A DNA stretch of 64,000 nucleotides from GN02-872 sp963518665 (GCA_963518665.1 CAUQKR010000001.1:10559-74558); one strand, 5' to 3'; numbered from the stretch's first letter, positions 33,075 to 42,872 are shown. Translations and numbers: made by a program. The notes: generated from the letters alone by a model not told the origin.

Positions 33075-33167
33075 ATGTCAAGATTAACTAGTAATGCTCA
33101 TAGAAAACTTAAAAGAACAATTAGAAAAATTGAAAAAAAAGTTAGAAAAATGAGAAAAAATGGATAA
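33075..33167 (+). CDS. Very small basic peptide (30 aa)
   Basis: A 30-codon frame, ATG at 33075, encoding a peptide in which 15 of 30 residues are Lys, Arg or His (NAHRKLKRTIRKIEKK, ending MRKNG). It is 2 nt after the previous stop. Composition suggests a ribosomal or RNA-binding peptide. The pattern HRKL...R...RK-x-G faintly recalls the 33-residue bS22-type proteins. It could also be the detached C-terminal part of the S20-like protein. Confidence 0.5.
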   Translation: MSRLTSNAHRKLKRTIRKIEKKVRKMRKNG

Positions 33168-33230
33168 AACTTGATTTTATCAAAAAAATAATTAAAATAA
33201 AAATACTTTATATATATAATAATAAAACAT

Positions 33231-34427
33231 ATGGCTTTTGATAGATCTAAACCACATATGAATATTGGTACTATTGGTCATGTAGATCATGGTAAAACTA
33301 CTACTACAGCTGCTATTTCTGCTGTATTATATACAAAATTTGGTGGAGGTGAATGAGTAAGAGATTTTGCTTCTATTGATAATGCTCCAGAAGAAAGAGC
33401 TAGAGGTATCACTATCAATACTTCTCATGTTGAATATGAAACTGCTAATAGACACTATGCACATGTAGATTGCCCTTGACATGCTGACTATGTTAAAAAT
33501 ATGATTACTGGTGCTGCTCAAATGGATGCTGCTATTCTTATAGTTGCTGCTACTGATGGTCCTATGGCACAAACTAGAGAACATATTCTATTATCTAGAC
33601 AAGTGGGTGTTCCATATATCGTTGTATTTATGAATAAATGTGATATGGTTGATGATGCTGAAATGTTAGATTTAGTAGAAATGGAAATTAGAGATTTGTT
33701 ATCTAAATATGATTTCCCAGGAGATGATACTCCAATCATAAGAGGTTCTGGTTTAACTGCTCTTGAAAATCCTGCTGATATGGATAAAGAATGGGGAGCA
33801 AAAACTATTCTAGAGTTATTTGACGCTATTGAAGAATTTGTTCCAGTTCCAGAAAGACCAACTGATAAAGATTTCTTAATGCCTATTGAAGATGTATTCT
33901 CTATTAAAGGTAGAGGTACTGTAGTAACTGGTAAAATTGAAACAGGTGTTGTTAAAGTTGGTGACGAAGTTGAAATCGTTGGTATTAAAGATACAAGAAA
34001 ATCAACTGTTACTGGTGTTGAAATGTTTCATAAATTATTGGATCAAGGTCAAGCTGGTGATAATGCTGGTATTTTGTTAAGAGGTATTGAAAGAGATGAT
34101 GTTGAAAGAGGTCAAGTTCTTGCTAAACCAGGAAGTATTAAACCTCACACTGAATTTGAATCAGAAGTTTATGTTCTTACTAAAGATGAAGGTGGTAGAC
34201 ATACTCCATTCTTTAAAGGTTATAAACCACAATTTTACTTCAGAACTACTGATGTAACTGGTGATATTGAGTTACCAGCTGGTGTAGAAATGGTTATGCC
34301 TGGTGATAACATTAAAATGACTGTTAAATTACAATCTCCAATTGCGATGACTGAATGATTAAGATTTGCGATCAGAGAAGGTGGTAGAACTGTAGGTTCT
34401 TGAGTTGTATCTAGAGTTATAGCTTAA
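33231..34427 (+). CDS. tuf: Elongation factor Tu
   Basis: 398-residue GTPase that delivers aminoacyl-tRNA to the ribosome. Motifs: GHVDHGKTT (P loop), the RGITINTSH effector loop, DCPGHADY (G3, with Gly83 encoded by UGA at 33477-33479), NKCD (G4), GSGL (G5), and C-terminal domains ending VVSRVIA. Only four of 40 Gly are UGA (codons 42, 83, 376, 391) and the rest are GGN, mostly GGT. It is followed by rpsJ, as in the classic str-S10 gene order. No rpsL, rpsG or fusA lies upstream; tRNAs and small basic genes stand there instead. Confidence 0.99.
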
Positions 34428-34453
34428 TTTCCTTAAAAATATAATTTGATAAT

Positions 34454-34485
34454 CTCAATACTATTCTATTTTGGATAGTATTGAG
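34454..34485 (+). terminator. Strong hairpin between tuf and rpsJ
   Basis: CTCAATACTAT (34454-34464) and ATAGTATTGAG (34475-34485) form a perfect 11-bp stem with a 10-nt loop. The trailing sequence has only short T runs, so it may be an attenuator, a processing site or an mRNA-stability element rather than a full terminator. Confidence 0.6.
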
Positions 34486-34534
34486 TAATTAAATTATATT
34501 TTGTTTAAAAAATTTATTTATATTTTATATTAGT

Positions 34535-34852
34535 ATGGCTAAAAAAACTGAAAAAAAAATTAGAATTAGTATGGAAGCTTTTGAACATAAAATCTTAGAT
34601 GAAGCTGTGAAAAAAATAGTTAATGTTCTTAAAGATTCAGGAGTAAAAGTTGCTGGACCAATTCCACTTCCTACTAAAATAGATAAAATAACTGTTAATA
34701 GATCCACTTTTGTTAACAAAGATGCTAGAGAGCAATTTGAAATTAGAAGACATAAAAGAATTATAGATATTGTAGAACCTACTTCTCAAACTATGGAAAT
34801 GTTACAAGATTTAAGTATTCCAAATGGAGTTGGTATTGAAATAAAAGCTTAA
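34535..34852 (+). CDS. rpsJ: 30S ribosomal protein S10
   Basis: 105 residues, the standard length. It contains KIRISMEAFEHKILDEA, VAGPIPLPTKI, TVNRSTFVNKDAREQFEIR and HKRIIDIVEPT. S10 is part of the 30S head and also binds NusB in antitermination. All Gly codons are GGN. The usual following genes (rplC, rplD and so on) are absent; rpmB follows. Confidence 0.98.
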   Translation: MAKKTEKKIRISMEAFEHKILDEAVKKIVNVLKDSGVKVAGPIPLPTKIDKITVNRSTFVNKDAREQFEIRRHKRIIDIVEPTSQTMEMLQDLSIPNGVGIEIKA

Positions 34853-34894
34853 TTTGAAGTTGTATTATTGTTTAAATTATTAATCTGAAAAATA

Positions 34895-35092
34895 ATGTCT
34901 AGAGTATGTGAAATAACATGAAAAAGAACTTCGGTATGAAATAATAGATCTCATTCAATGAGAGCTACAAAAAGAAAATTTTATCCAAATCTTTTTTATA
35001 AAAATATAACAGATCCTGAAACAGGAATAGTTTATAGAATTAAAGTTTCAGCTAAAGGATTGAAAACTTTAAGAAAAAAGTGAATTATTTAA
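34895..35092 (+). CDS. rpmB: 50S ribosomal protein L28
   Basis: 65 residues. Shows CEITGKRTSVGNN, RSHSMRATKRKFYPNLF and a C-terminal RIKVSAKGLKTLRKKGII, all typical of L28. Three Gly in the N-terminal and C-terminal motifs are UGA. A short hairpin follows, then tRNA-Leu. Confidence 0.96.
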
Positions 35093-35095
35093 TAT

Positions 35096-35117
35096 AAATA
35101 GAACAAAAGTTCTATTT
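35096..35117 (+). terminator. Short hairpin after rpmB
   Basis: AAATAGAAC, loop AAAA, GTTCTATTT; it ends two bases before tRNA-Leu. It may be a weak terminator or a processing signal. Confidence 0.5.
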
Positions 35118-35119
35118 AT

Positions 35120-35205
35120 GCCCAGGTGGTGGAATCGGTAGACACGCAGGACTTAAAATCCTGTTCCATCCTGGAGTGCGGGTTCGATTCCCGCCCTGGG
35201 CACCA
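35120..35205 (+). tRNA. tRNA-Leu (anticodon UAA)
   Basis: 86-nt type II tRNA. Acceptor GCCCAGG pairs with CCTGGGC, anticodon stem CAGGA/TCCTG encloses CTTAAAA, a variable arm (TTCCATCCTGGA region) is present, and CCA is encoded. It reads UUA, the main Leu codon here. Confidence 0.96.
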
Positions 35206-35320
35206 TTTAAAAAACTAAAAATTAAATTGAAAGTTATAAGTTAAAAATGTAAAATTTTTTGATTTTGAACTCTCAATTTATGCTAATAAATAATAATTTA
35301 TAATTTAGATTAAAAAAACT

Positions 35321-35560
35321 ATGTTGAAAATAAGATTATCTAGAGCAGGTAAAAAAGATATGCCTTTTTTTAGAGTTGTTTTGACTGAACATACTGCAGC
35401 AGCTAAACATTGATATAAAGAAGTTTTAGGTTTTTATAATCCACTTACAAAAGAATTTAATATAAAAGACTTAGAAAAAATAAAAAAATATTTATCAAAT
35501 GGTGTTCAATTTTCTCCAAGAGTTGAAAAATTGATTAAAGTTAATAACATATCTTTATAG
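35321..35560 (+). CDS. rpsP: 30S ribosomal protein S16
   Basis: 79 residues. It starts MLKIRLSRAGKKDMPFFRVV and contains the family motif EVLGFYNPLTKEFNI and a C-terminal SPRVEKLI. khpA is the next gene, as is common for rpsP. Confidence 0.97.
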
Positions 35561-35561
35561 T

Positions 35562-35600
35562 TAATAATCCTTCAACTTATGAAGGATTATTATTTTATAT
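35562..35600 (+). terminator. Intrinsic terminator after rpsP
   Basis: TAATAATCCTTC and GAAGGATTATTA form a 12-bp stem with a 7-nt loop and T-rich tail. Confidence 0.85.
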
Positions 35601-35616
35601 TATAACTATTTAAAAT

Positions 35617-35853
35617 ATGAATGAAGTTCAATTCTTAGATTATATAATAAAATCTATAGTTTTTGATAAAGATAATGTAAAAATAGAAAGAAAAGAAGAT
35701 GAATTGTGAATACTTTTAACTTTGTCAGTTAGTAAAGATGATATGTGAACTATAATTTGAAAAAATGGAAATACTATAAATAGTATTAGAACTATTATAA
35801 GAATTTTTGGTTTACAAATAAATAAAAAAATAAACATTAAAGTATTAGATTAG
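35617..35853 (+). CDS. khpA: KH-domain RNA-binding protein KhpA
   Basis: 78 residues made of one KH domain with the GxxG loop in MGTIIGKNGNTINSIRTI (the first two Gly are UGA). It starts MNEVQFLDYIIKSIV as KhpA proteins do. KhpA dimerises, or pairs with KhpB, and binds many RNAs. It follows rpsP, the usual context. Confidence 0.9.
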
Positions 35854-35866
35854 TAATAAATAAAAT

Positions 35867-36319
35867 ATGAATATTTTTACCACAACGTATGCTTACAATT
35901 CTGTAGCACTTAATTCTACAACAGCTCCTATTTTTCAAAATACTACAGACCCAGGAGATTTAGTTCTTCTTATAATTTCTGTTTTTGTTTTAGTTTCTGG
36001 AGTATTATCAATTATGTTTATTTTATGGTGAGGACTTCTTATGATTTTATCTGGATGAAAAGAAGATAAAATAAAACCAGCTTTAAATACTATAAGATAT
36101 GCTATTTTGTGAATAATTATAACAGTTATTACTATATTTTTATTCCCTATTTTATGAAGACTTCTTTGAATAGATGTAGAAAAATATGCTAAACCACAAA
36201 GAATTTTTGAGAAAATAGAAGAATTATGAAATAATATTTTTTGATCATGAAATAATTCTGTAATTATAACAAATTCTAGGAATGATGAATTACCATCAGA
36301 TTTTACTACAGATTTATAA
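35867..36319 (+). CDS. VirB2/TrbC-like small membrane protein (150 aa)
   Basis: Two membrane segments (about residues 33-58 and 75-97) are separated by a short basic loop: WGGLLMILSGGKEDKIKPALNTIRYAILGIIITV. This 'hydrophobic-GG, small loop with K/D, AxxTIRYAIxG' layout is that of VirB2-like conjugative pilins, as is common in CPR genomes. There is no classic signal peptide, and the C-terminal 50 residues are polar. It is a sibling of the three proteins at 40514-42761. AGA codes the Arg in TIRYA, useful for checking CGG (see findings). Confidence 0.7.
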
Positions 36320-36320
36320 T

Positions 36321-36350
36321 AAAAAACTACTTTTTAAAAAGTAGTTTTTT
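36321..36350. terminator. Bidirectional terminator
   Basis: AAAAAACTACTTTTT joined directly to AAAAAGTAGTTTTTT between convergent genes. The stop of the minus-strand gene touches its end. Confidence 0.85.
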
Positions 36351-36765
36351 ATTTTGTTTTATCAGGGTGTTTTTTAAAAATAAAGTATATCCATCTTTCA
36401 AAAATACTTAAATCATCTATTTTTAGTTCTAATTCATCTTTAGTAATAATTTTTTCTTTTTCTGTAAAATCTTTCTTTGTTGTATATTTATTAAAACTTT
36501 CTTCACTAGTAAAATATACTACATCCTCTCAATTATTTTTAAAAGATTGTTGTTCCTTTAAAATTCTATTTTTATATGCTTTAGATGTTTTATATTCTAT
36601 GACTTTTTTAGCTGATTCTATTTCAGATTCTAGTTTTATAGTTAAATTTTCTATAAATTTTATATCAAGATTTATTTTGTATTCTTTTATTGTAAAAGAA
36701 ATAATCAAGTATCATAATAAAAAAATTATAACAATTAATGATATAAAAATATATTCTTTCTTCAT
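36349..36765 (-). CDS. Single-pass coiled-coil membrane protein (138 aa)
   Basis: A membrane segment at about residues 5-25 is followed by a charged, helical outer domain. Size and topology resemble FtsB/DivIC-type division proteins, but no motif supports that name. The C terminus ends IFKKHPDKTK. It is divergent from the FecR-domain gene, with a 63-nt shared upstream region. Confidence 0.5.
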
Positions 36766-36828
36766 ATTCTTGTAATTTTATTAAAAATATAGTAAAATTT
36801 ATTTAAATTTATTATATAATACTCAAAA

Positions 36829-38058
36829 ATGCTAAAAAATAAAAAAATTTTTATATATTTAGTTATTTTTTTTATATTTTCTATTATATTTATTTGAATC
36901 TTAACTTCAATATTTTTTAAATGAATTGATAGAAATACCTATTTAGAGCTTATTTCAGGGGAATGATATTTAAATGAAAAAGCTTTATCAATATGAAATA
37001 AAGAAAAACTTTCTGAAAATGATATTATAGAAACAAAAACACCAGACTCTTTGGCTATTATAGAATGGTGAGATTGAAGCATTACTAGACTTTGATGAAA
37101 TTCTAAAATGCAAATCAGAGAACAATTTATTTCTAAAAATAAAGATGATATAAAAATTGCTTTTAATTTATTTTCTTGAAAAAGTTGGTCAAATGTAATT
37201 TCATATTTATGAGAAGATTCTTATTTTAAACAAAGTTTTTCAGATACAGAAGCTGCTGTAAGATGAACAATTTTTACTGTAGATTTGGAAAATGATTATG
37301 TTCAAGTAGAAAAACATAAAGTTGATTTAGTTAGTGAATCTAAATGAGAAACTGAAATTTTAGAAAATAAGCAATTACAAATCTCAAATTTTAAATTTAT
37401 TTCATTTGAAGATTTTATAAAATATTTTAAAGATAAAAATTTCTTTAATTTAAATTTAGAACTTGATAAAGAATTTTTTATTAAAAAATCATTAGAGTTA
37501 CAAAATAGTGTAAAAGATATCTTAAATTATACTTCTATGAAATTTAATGATTTAACTAAAGAACAAAGAGAAAAATTATATAGTGAAATTTTATTAAAAT
37601 ATCAAGATATAAATTTTGTTTCTTTAGTTGATTCTGAAAAATTATTTGGATTAAAAATAGCTTTGAAAGAAAAATTGATTGAACTTGCACCAGAAAATAG
37701 TAAATGATGAATTTTGAATACTTTATCATATGATTTGCAAGATATTTTTAAGAAACAAGATTTTACAAATTTTGAACAAATTACAAATATTTTGATAAAA
37801 AATGAAAAATATATAGATGTAAATAAATTTTTTAATAATATTAACTTAAATTTTAATATTAAAGAAGTTTTAAATAAATGAATTGATATATTTGAAGAAT
37901 TTAAAGAAACAGTCTTTAAATCTCAAAATTTTAAAGAATGGTTAGATGTTTGAAAAAATATTGCAGATTGAATTTGAAGAGAAACTCAAAAAGCTATAGA
38001 GAATCAAAAATGAGTTTTCTTAGAAATTTGGGATTTTATAAAAAATATTTTTAATTAG
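36829..38058 (+). CDS. FecR-domain membrane protein (409 aa)
   Basis: One N-terminal membrane segment (about 6-30), then a FecR-like beta domain at about 38-175. Family features are LISGEGYLN near the start, TKTPDSLAIIEWGDGSITRLGGNSKM and TEAAVRGTIFTVDL. The C-terminal 230 residues are helical. FecR domains are extracytoplasmic or periplasmic sensors or binding modules. The adenylate cyclase gene starts 6 nt after its stop, so the pair very likely forms one signalling unit: FecR protein outside, CHASE2 sensor next, cAMP inside. The ligand is unknown. Confidence 0.85.
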
Positions 38059-38064
38059 TTAATT

Positions 38065-40191
38065 ATGTTAAAAAAAATATTAAAAAGTAGAGAATTTTTA
38101 AGTATATTTTTTGCTTTTGTAATTTTTATTTCTATTTTTACAACATCATTTTTATTTGAACCTATAAATGAAAGATTGATTCCTTCAATGGTTTCTTTAT
38201 CGAATAATTTTGTAAAATCTTGAAATAGCTCAAGAAATATTTTAAATGAAAATATTGTTGTTTTAAAAATAGATGAAAAAACAACAGATGAATTGTGAAG
38301 ATTTCCTTTTGATAGAAAAGTTTATAAAAAAGTTATTGAAAATTTAAATAATTGATGAGCTTCTGTTATTTGATTTGATATAATTTTTGCTGATAAATCA
38401 AATGAAGAAAGTGATAAAATTTTATCTGATGCTATAAAAAATGCTTGAAATATTGTTTTATGATCTGCAATTGTAGAAAAAGCAACAACAAATAAAATAA
38501 TTAGTGTTATAGAAAAACCACTTGAAGAATTTGTAAAAAATGCTTATGATATTTGATTTTTTCAACCAAATCTTACAAAAAATACTCAAATAGCTTTAAC
38601 ATTTTCTCCTTTCAAGGAAAATTTTCCAGATAAAAATTATAATATTTCTACTTATAATCATTTTGCACTTTCTTTAGTAAAATGATATTTAAGTAAAAAA
38701 TATAAATCTTTTTGAGTAGAAAAAGATTTTAGAAAAAATTTTTATAGTGATGATTATAAATTTTATTATACAGAAGATAAAACAAAAGGAATTCCATATG
38801 CTTCAAAAAAGACAGAATGAGTTTTTATAAATTATTTAAAACCAAATAGAATTCCATATTTTGAAACATATTCTTTTATAGATGTTTATAATTGAAAAAT
38901 TGATCCAAGAAAATTTAAAGATAAAATTATTATTATTTGAACAACAGCAAAAGGGATAAAAGATATATTTTTTACTACAAATGATATAGAATATTGAGTT
39001 TTTGTTCAAGCAAATATTGTAAATACAATTTTAAATCAAAATTATTTAACTTATTTCAATGAAAATTTAGAGTGGGTTTTAGTATTTTTGGTAATAATTT
39101 TATCAATTTATTTCTCTATGTCAGATTCTGGTAGAGTTTCTATGTTTGCAAATTTGTGAATAGCTTGAATGTTTTTGTTTATCTATCCAACAATTTCTAT
39201 TATTTTTATGCAAAATATTTATAAGCATTTGTTTGAATTGTTTTTAGCTTTACCTTTTGCTATAACTATTTGAAATGTTATAAAATATTTATTTGAAAAT
39301 AAAAATAAATGAAAATTAAGTAAAGCTTTATCAGAATATGTTTCAAAAGCTATTGTAAAAGAAATTTTATCAAATTCTTGAGATATAAAGCTTGATTGAG
39401 ATCTGAAAAAACTTACAATCTTTTTCTCTGATATTGAGTGATTTACTACAATTTCAGAAAAATTTTCTCCAGAAGAATTAATTACATTTTTGAGAAAGTA
39501 TTTATCTTATATGTCAAATATTATTTTAGATAATCAATGATTTATAAATAAATATGAATGAGATGCAATTATGGCACTTTGGTGAGCTTTTTCACATCAT
39601 TCTGAACTTGATTGATATAATGCTTGTTTATCAGCAATAAGACAACAAGAATTATTAAAAGATTTGAATAAAACTTGGTCAGAAGAATGATTTCCTCCAA
39701 TAAGAGCTAGAATTTGACTTCATACTTGAGAAGCAATTGTTTGAAATATTTGATCTGTTTGAAGAAAAATAGAATTTTCAGCTTTTTGAGATTCTGTAAA
39801 TCTTGGTTCTCGCTTAGAATGAGTAAATAAATTTTATGGAACTTTTATTTGTGCTTCAGAAGTAGTTTATGAAGAAAATAAAGAAAAATTTGATTTTAGA
39901 TTTTTAGATAAAATAAAAGTAAAATGAAAAGATAAACCAATAAAAATTTATGAATTATTATCTTTGAAATGAGAATTAGATGAAACTAGAGCAAAAATTG
40001 TAAAATGTTTTGATAAAGCAATGGAGAAATATTTTTCTAAAGATTTTGAATCTGCTAAAAAAATGTTTGAAGAAATTTTTACAAAATATCAAGATCCACC
40101 AAGTAAAACTTATATCTTAAGATGTGAATTTTATATACAAAACCCTTGAGAAATAACAGAAGATTTAGTATGGAAGTTTGATTCTAAATAA
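38065..40191 (+). CDS. CHASE2-domain class III adenylate cyclase
   Basis: 708 residues. N-terminal membrane segment at about 12-34; a CHASE2 sensor domain at 35-325 (VVLKIDEKTTDELGRFPFDR, IGFDIIFAD, KIIIIGTTAKGIKD); three membrane segments at 335-410; then a class III cyclase domain. Metal-binding Asp456 in FFSDIEGFT and Asp500 in KYEGDAIMALWG are present, as are transition-state Asn579 and Arg583 in SVNLGSRLEG (this Arg is CGC). The enzyme should make cAMP from ATP on an outside signal. The Lys and Asp positions that choose adenine are compatible. It ends with a TPR-like helical tail. Confidence 0.92.
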
Positions 40192-40223
40192 AAAGTCAAA
40201 AAAAAATTTGACTTTTTATTTTT
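40188..40223 (+). terminator. Intrinsic terminator after adenylate cyclase
   Basis: AAAAAGTCAAA and TTTGACTTTTT with an A-rich loop, then more T. Confidence 0.8.
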
Positions 40224-40257
40224 TTCTATATAATACATATACACAAACAAGAGATAA

Positions 40258-40332
40258 GTGGCTATCGTCTAGTGGTTAGGACATCGGGTTTTCATCCCGG
40301 TAACCGGGGTTCGATTCCCCGTAGCCATGCCA
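40258..40332 (+). tRNA. tRNA-Glu (anticodon UUC)
   Basis: 75-nt cloverleaf. Acceptor GTGGCTA pairs with TAGCCAT (G-U first pair), anticodon stem TCGGG/CCCGG encloses TTTTCAT, discriminator G, CCA encoded. Confidence 0.95.
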
Positions 40333-40391
40333 TTAAAAACTAAATATTTTTTTCAAGGTAGATATCTCTAACTTGAAAATTTTTTGTTTAT

Positions 40392-40466
40392 AGCGGAGTA
40401 GAGAAGTGGTATCTCGTCGGGCTCATAACCCGAAGATCACAGGTTCAATTCCTGTCTCCGCAACCA
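40392..40466 (+). tRNA. Initiator tRNA-fMet (anticodon CAU)
   Basis: 75-nt cloverleaf. The anticodon stem TCGGG/CCCGA carries the three consecutive G-C pairs next to the loop CTCATAA that mark initiator tRNA. Positions 1 and 72 are A and A, so they do not pair, another initiator trait (usual is C1-A72). CCA encoded. Confidence 0.9.
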
Positions 40467-40479
40467 AATTTTTCTCACC

Positions 40480-40508
40480 AAAAAAGCCTTTTTAAAAGGC
40501 TTTTTTTT
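40480..40508. terminator. Terminator between fMet tRNA and minus-strand cluster
   Basis: AAAAAAGCCTTTT joined to AAAAGGCTTTTTTTT. The symmetric A and T flanks let it work on both strands. Confidence 0.85.
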
Positions 40509-40513
40509 ATTTT

Positions 40514-40972
40514 TTACACAAATATCCAAGGTGCAATTAATTGTAATATTCTTCATGCTAAGAAAAGTATAATCAACCCAAAAATTATTTGTTTTATCCA
40601 TTTTTTAGCTGATTCTTTCATTGAGTTATCTATTCATCATAAACTGTACATTATTCAAGCTATTGTTATAATCATAACTCAAACAACAGTTGTAATAAAT
40701 GTAAAATATTTGATTATATCTCAAACCATTCTCATAACTCATTTTGTTGATTTAGGAACCTTGCATTCATAAACAAGATTTTTTCATTGTAATCAGCTTG
40801 AGGCAGGAGTACAATCGATCCCTGGTACTGGAGTACTAGTTTTTACAACTATACAATGAGAATCTCATCAATCAATTGATTCACAAGATGATTTTGGAGT
40901 ATCTTCTCATTCTGCATTTGTTACACCAAAGCAACAGAAAAATATCAATCCTAATAGTAAAATTTTTTTCAT
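40514..40972 (-). CDS. VirB2-like pilin candidate (152 aa)
   Basis: Signal peptide (MKKILLLGLIFFCCFGVTNA) followed by a 60-residue polar, Cys-containing segment (Cys at SSCESI, SHCIVV, IDCTPA, YECKV), then two membrane segments with the VirB2-like layout: VMRMVGDIIKYF, IAGIMYSLGGIDNSMKES, AKKWIKQIIFGLIILFLAGRIL. Four Cys outside suggest disulfides. It is the last gene of the minus-strand cluster, 3 nt after the preceding stop. A single-unit pilin subunit of a type IV secretion-like pilus is the likeliest role. Confidence 0.7.
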
Positions 40973-40975
40973 ATT

Positions 40976-41824
40976 TTAAAATTTTAATAAACTAATATCG
41001 TTTAATAACACATATAAACAAAGTAATATTACAACTCAAACAGAAGTATTTATTATAATATTTTTTCATTTTTTTGTTTTTCCTTCATCTCAATTTGAGA
41101 AAATATAATAATATCAAGCAAGAGTAAGGAAAAATAGAGCAATTGGTGCAGATATATATAAAGCTAAATTAGCAACTTGAGAGAAAATATTTGTAGATAA
41201 TTCATCTATACTTCAACTCCACAGGAAGCTTTTCCATAATTCTATAAATCATAAGAAAATCAATGCTAAAACAACTCATTTTATTTTTCATTTTGATTTA
41301 TCAAAAGCATTGTCATTATTTCTAGCTCAAGTTATAAGTTTTATTCATTCTAAAACTAGAATAAAAATAGAAACTCAAAGAATTAAAATTTCTAAAGCTG
41401 TTAGAATATTTTGTAAAATAATAGAAAAACCACTTAGGTTTACAAAATTCCAATCTCATCTATTTGTAGCAATCTGATCATAAATAAATTTTGGAAAATT
41501 TATAAAAATTATTCAAATAAGAGCATACCGAAAACTTCTTTTTGCTTTTGATAAACTATCATCATCTGTTCACATCGACATAACCATTCTTACTCAAGAA
41601 TAAATTATCAAAGTAATTAAAACAGCTGAAAAAATATATCTTACCCAATCTATGATTTTCCATCAAGTTGATTCAATTGTATCTTTTAAAGTTTTTTCTT
41701 CATTATTTACATTTTTTATATCATTAAATCATTTTATATTTTCAGCAAAACTAATATTATTATTCATTGCAAAAAAACTTATTGCTATAGTTAATGATAT
41801 TATTATTTTTTTTAAAATTTTCAT
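40976..41824 (-). CDS. Three-unit VirB2-like membrane protein (282 aa)
   Basis: Signal peptide (residues 1-27), then three copies of the VirB2-like unit 'membrane helix - G - loop with charged K/D - AxxxxxxxxG helix'. Unit 1: IIYSGVRMVMSMGTDDDSLS then KRSFRYALIGIIF. Unit 2: LEGIKLITGARNNDNAFD then KGVVLALIFLGF. Unit 3: LAGYYYIFSNGDEGKTKK then IINTSVGVVILL. A normal VirB2 pilin has one unit. The repeated form may be a membrane platform or a minor subunit built from a fused pilin. It starts 1 nt after the stop of its paralogue. Confidence 0.65.
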
Positions 41825-41825
41825 A

Positions 41826-42761
41826 TTAAAAATTATTAATAGAAGGTAAAAAGAAAGTTAAGATAAGGTAATTCATAACTAAAATACCAATACCTATAGT
41901 TATATATAAAATAGAACTTTTTCATTTTTTGATTTTTTCTTCATCTCATCTAGAAAAAATTATATTTAATCAAGCATATATAATCATAATAACTACTCAA
42001 ATTCAGACAAAGCTATTTATCCAAGTTATTCATGTTATTATAATATTTGAAACATTAGAAATATTTGTTTCTTTGTTACAAATAGATAAGCTTAGTCCTA
42101 GAGTTGAACATCTTCAGTAAATTGCATTTACTAGAGTTGATGCTACTTTTATTAAAACAAAACCAAAAATTGAGAAAAATATTGTATTTTTTCAATGATC
42201 TAAAGCTTTTTCATCTCAGTTTGAAGAAATCAATTTGAAAAAAGCATAAATTCAAACAAGTATAAATAAAAATGAAGCTCAAGTTTCAAGCAAATTTATA
42301 AAAGGTACGACAATATTTTCTATAATATTTTTACTTATTTCAGAAAAGAGATTTGTATTTGTATAATCTGTAACTATTTCATTGTATCTTGGACCATTTC
42401 AAGTTGGTCTAAAAATAGAAGCTACAAAATAAGAAGCTATCTTTGTTACAATAAGTCAAATACTTATCCAAACAAAACCTTTTTTAAAATTTCATAATTC
42501 TGAATCAGAATCATCAGCTAAAATAAGTTTTATACAAATAATTACAAAATAGATAGAAGCTAATACAAAAGCAATATTTATAAATTGGTTATTTATCATC
42601 ATTATTGTTTCATAGATTCAATCTCATCAGCTTAAATTTCAAATCATTCAGCTATCTTGGTCTGTTTTTATTTTTTCTAAAAGATTTGTAGTAGCAAAAG
42701 CTGAACTAAAAGTTAGAAGAAATCAGCTTATTAAAAATAAAAATTTTGATAATTTTTTCAT
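41826..42761 (-). CDS. Three-unit VirB2-like membrane protein, paralogue (311 aa)
   Basis: Signal peptide (ends SSAFA near residue 23) and again three units. Unit 1: IYFVIICIKLILADDSDSEL then KKGFVWISIGLIV. Unit 2: LVGIYAFFKLISSNGDEKAL then KNTIFFSIFGFVL. Unit 3: MIIYAGLNIIFSRGDEEKIK then KSSILYITIGIGIL. The loops share N/R-GDEEK with the third unit of the neighbouring protein, so the two genes probably arose by duplication. An outside loop between units 2 and 3 has two Cys (GRCST, SICNK). A terminator at 42843-42872 separates it from the upstream ATPase gene. Confidence 0.65.
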
Positions 42762-42842
42762 TTATTTTTATTAATTTTTAAATATTTTTATAATTTTATC
42801 ATAATTGTTTTTTATTTGCAAAAAATAATTATTTTTTAAGAA

Positions 42843-42872
42843 AAAAACTCTAAAAAATTTTTAGAGTTTTTA
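42843..42872 (-). terminator. Hairpin between TraG-like ATPase and membrane genes
   Basis: AAAACTCTAAAAA and TTTTTAGAGTTTT at the ATPase stop with a T run on the minus strand. It could separate or attenuate transcription of the three membrane genes downstream. Confidence 0.65.

Noticed and set aside
33164..33181. Hairpin GATAAAA/TTTTATC as terminator before tuf
   Set aside because: It is followed by A, not T, on the plus strand, and no minus-strand gene ends there.
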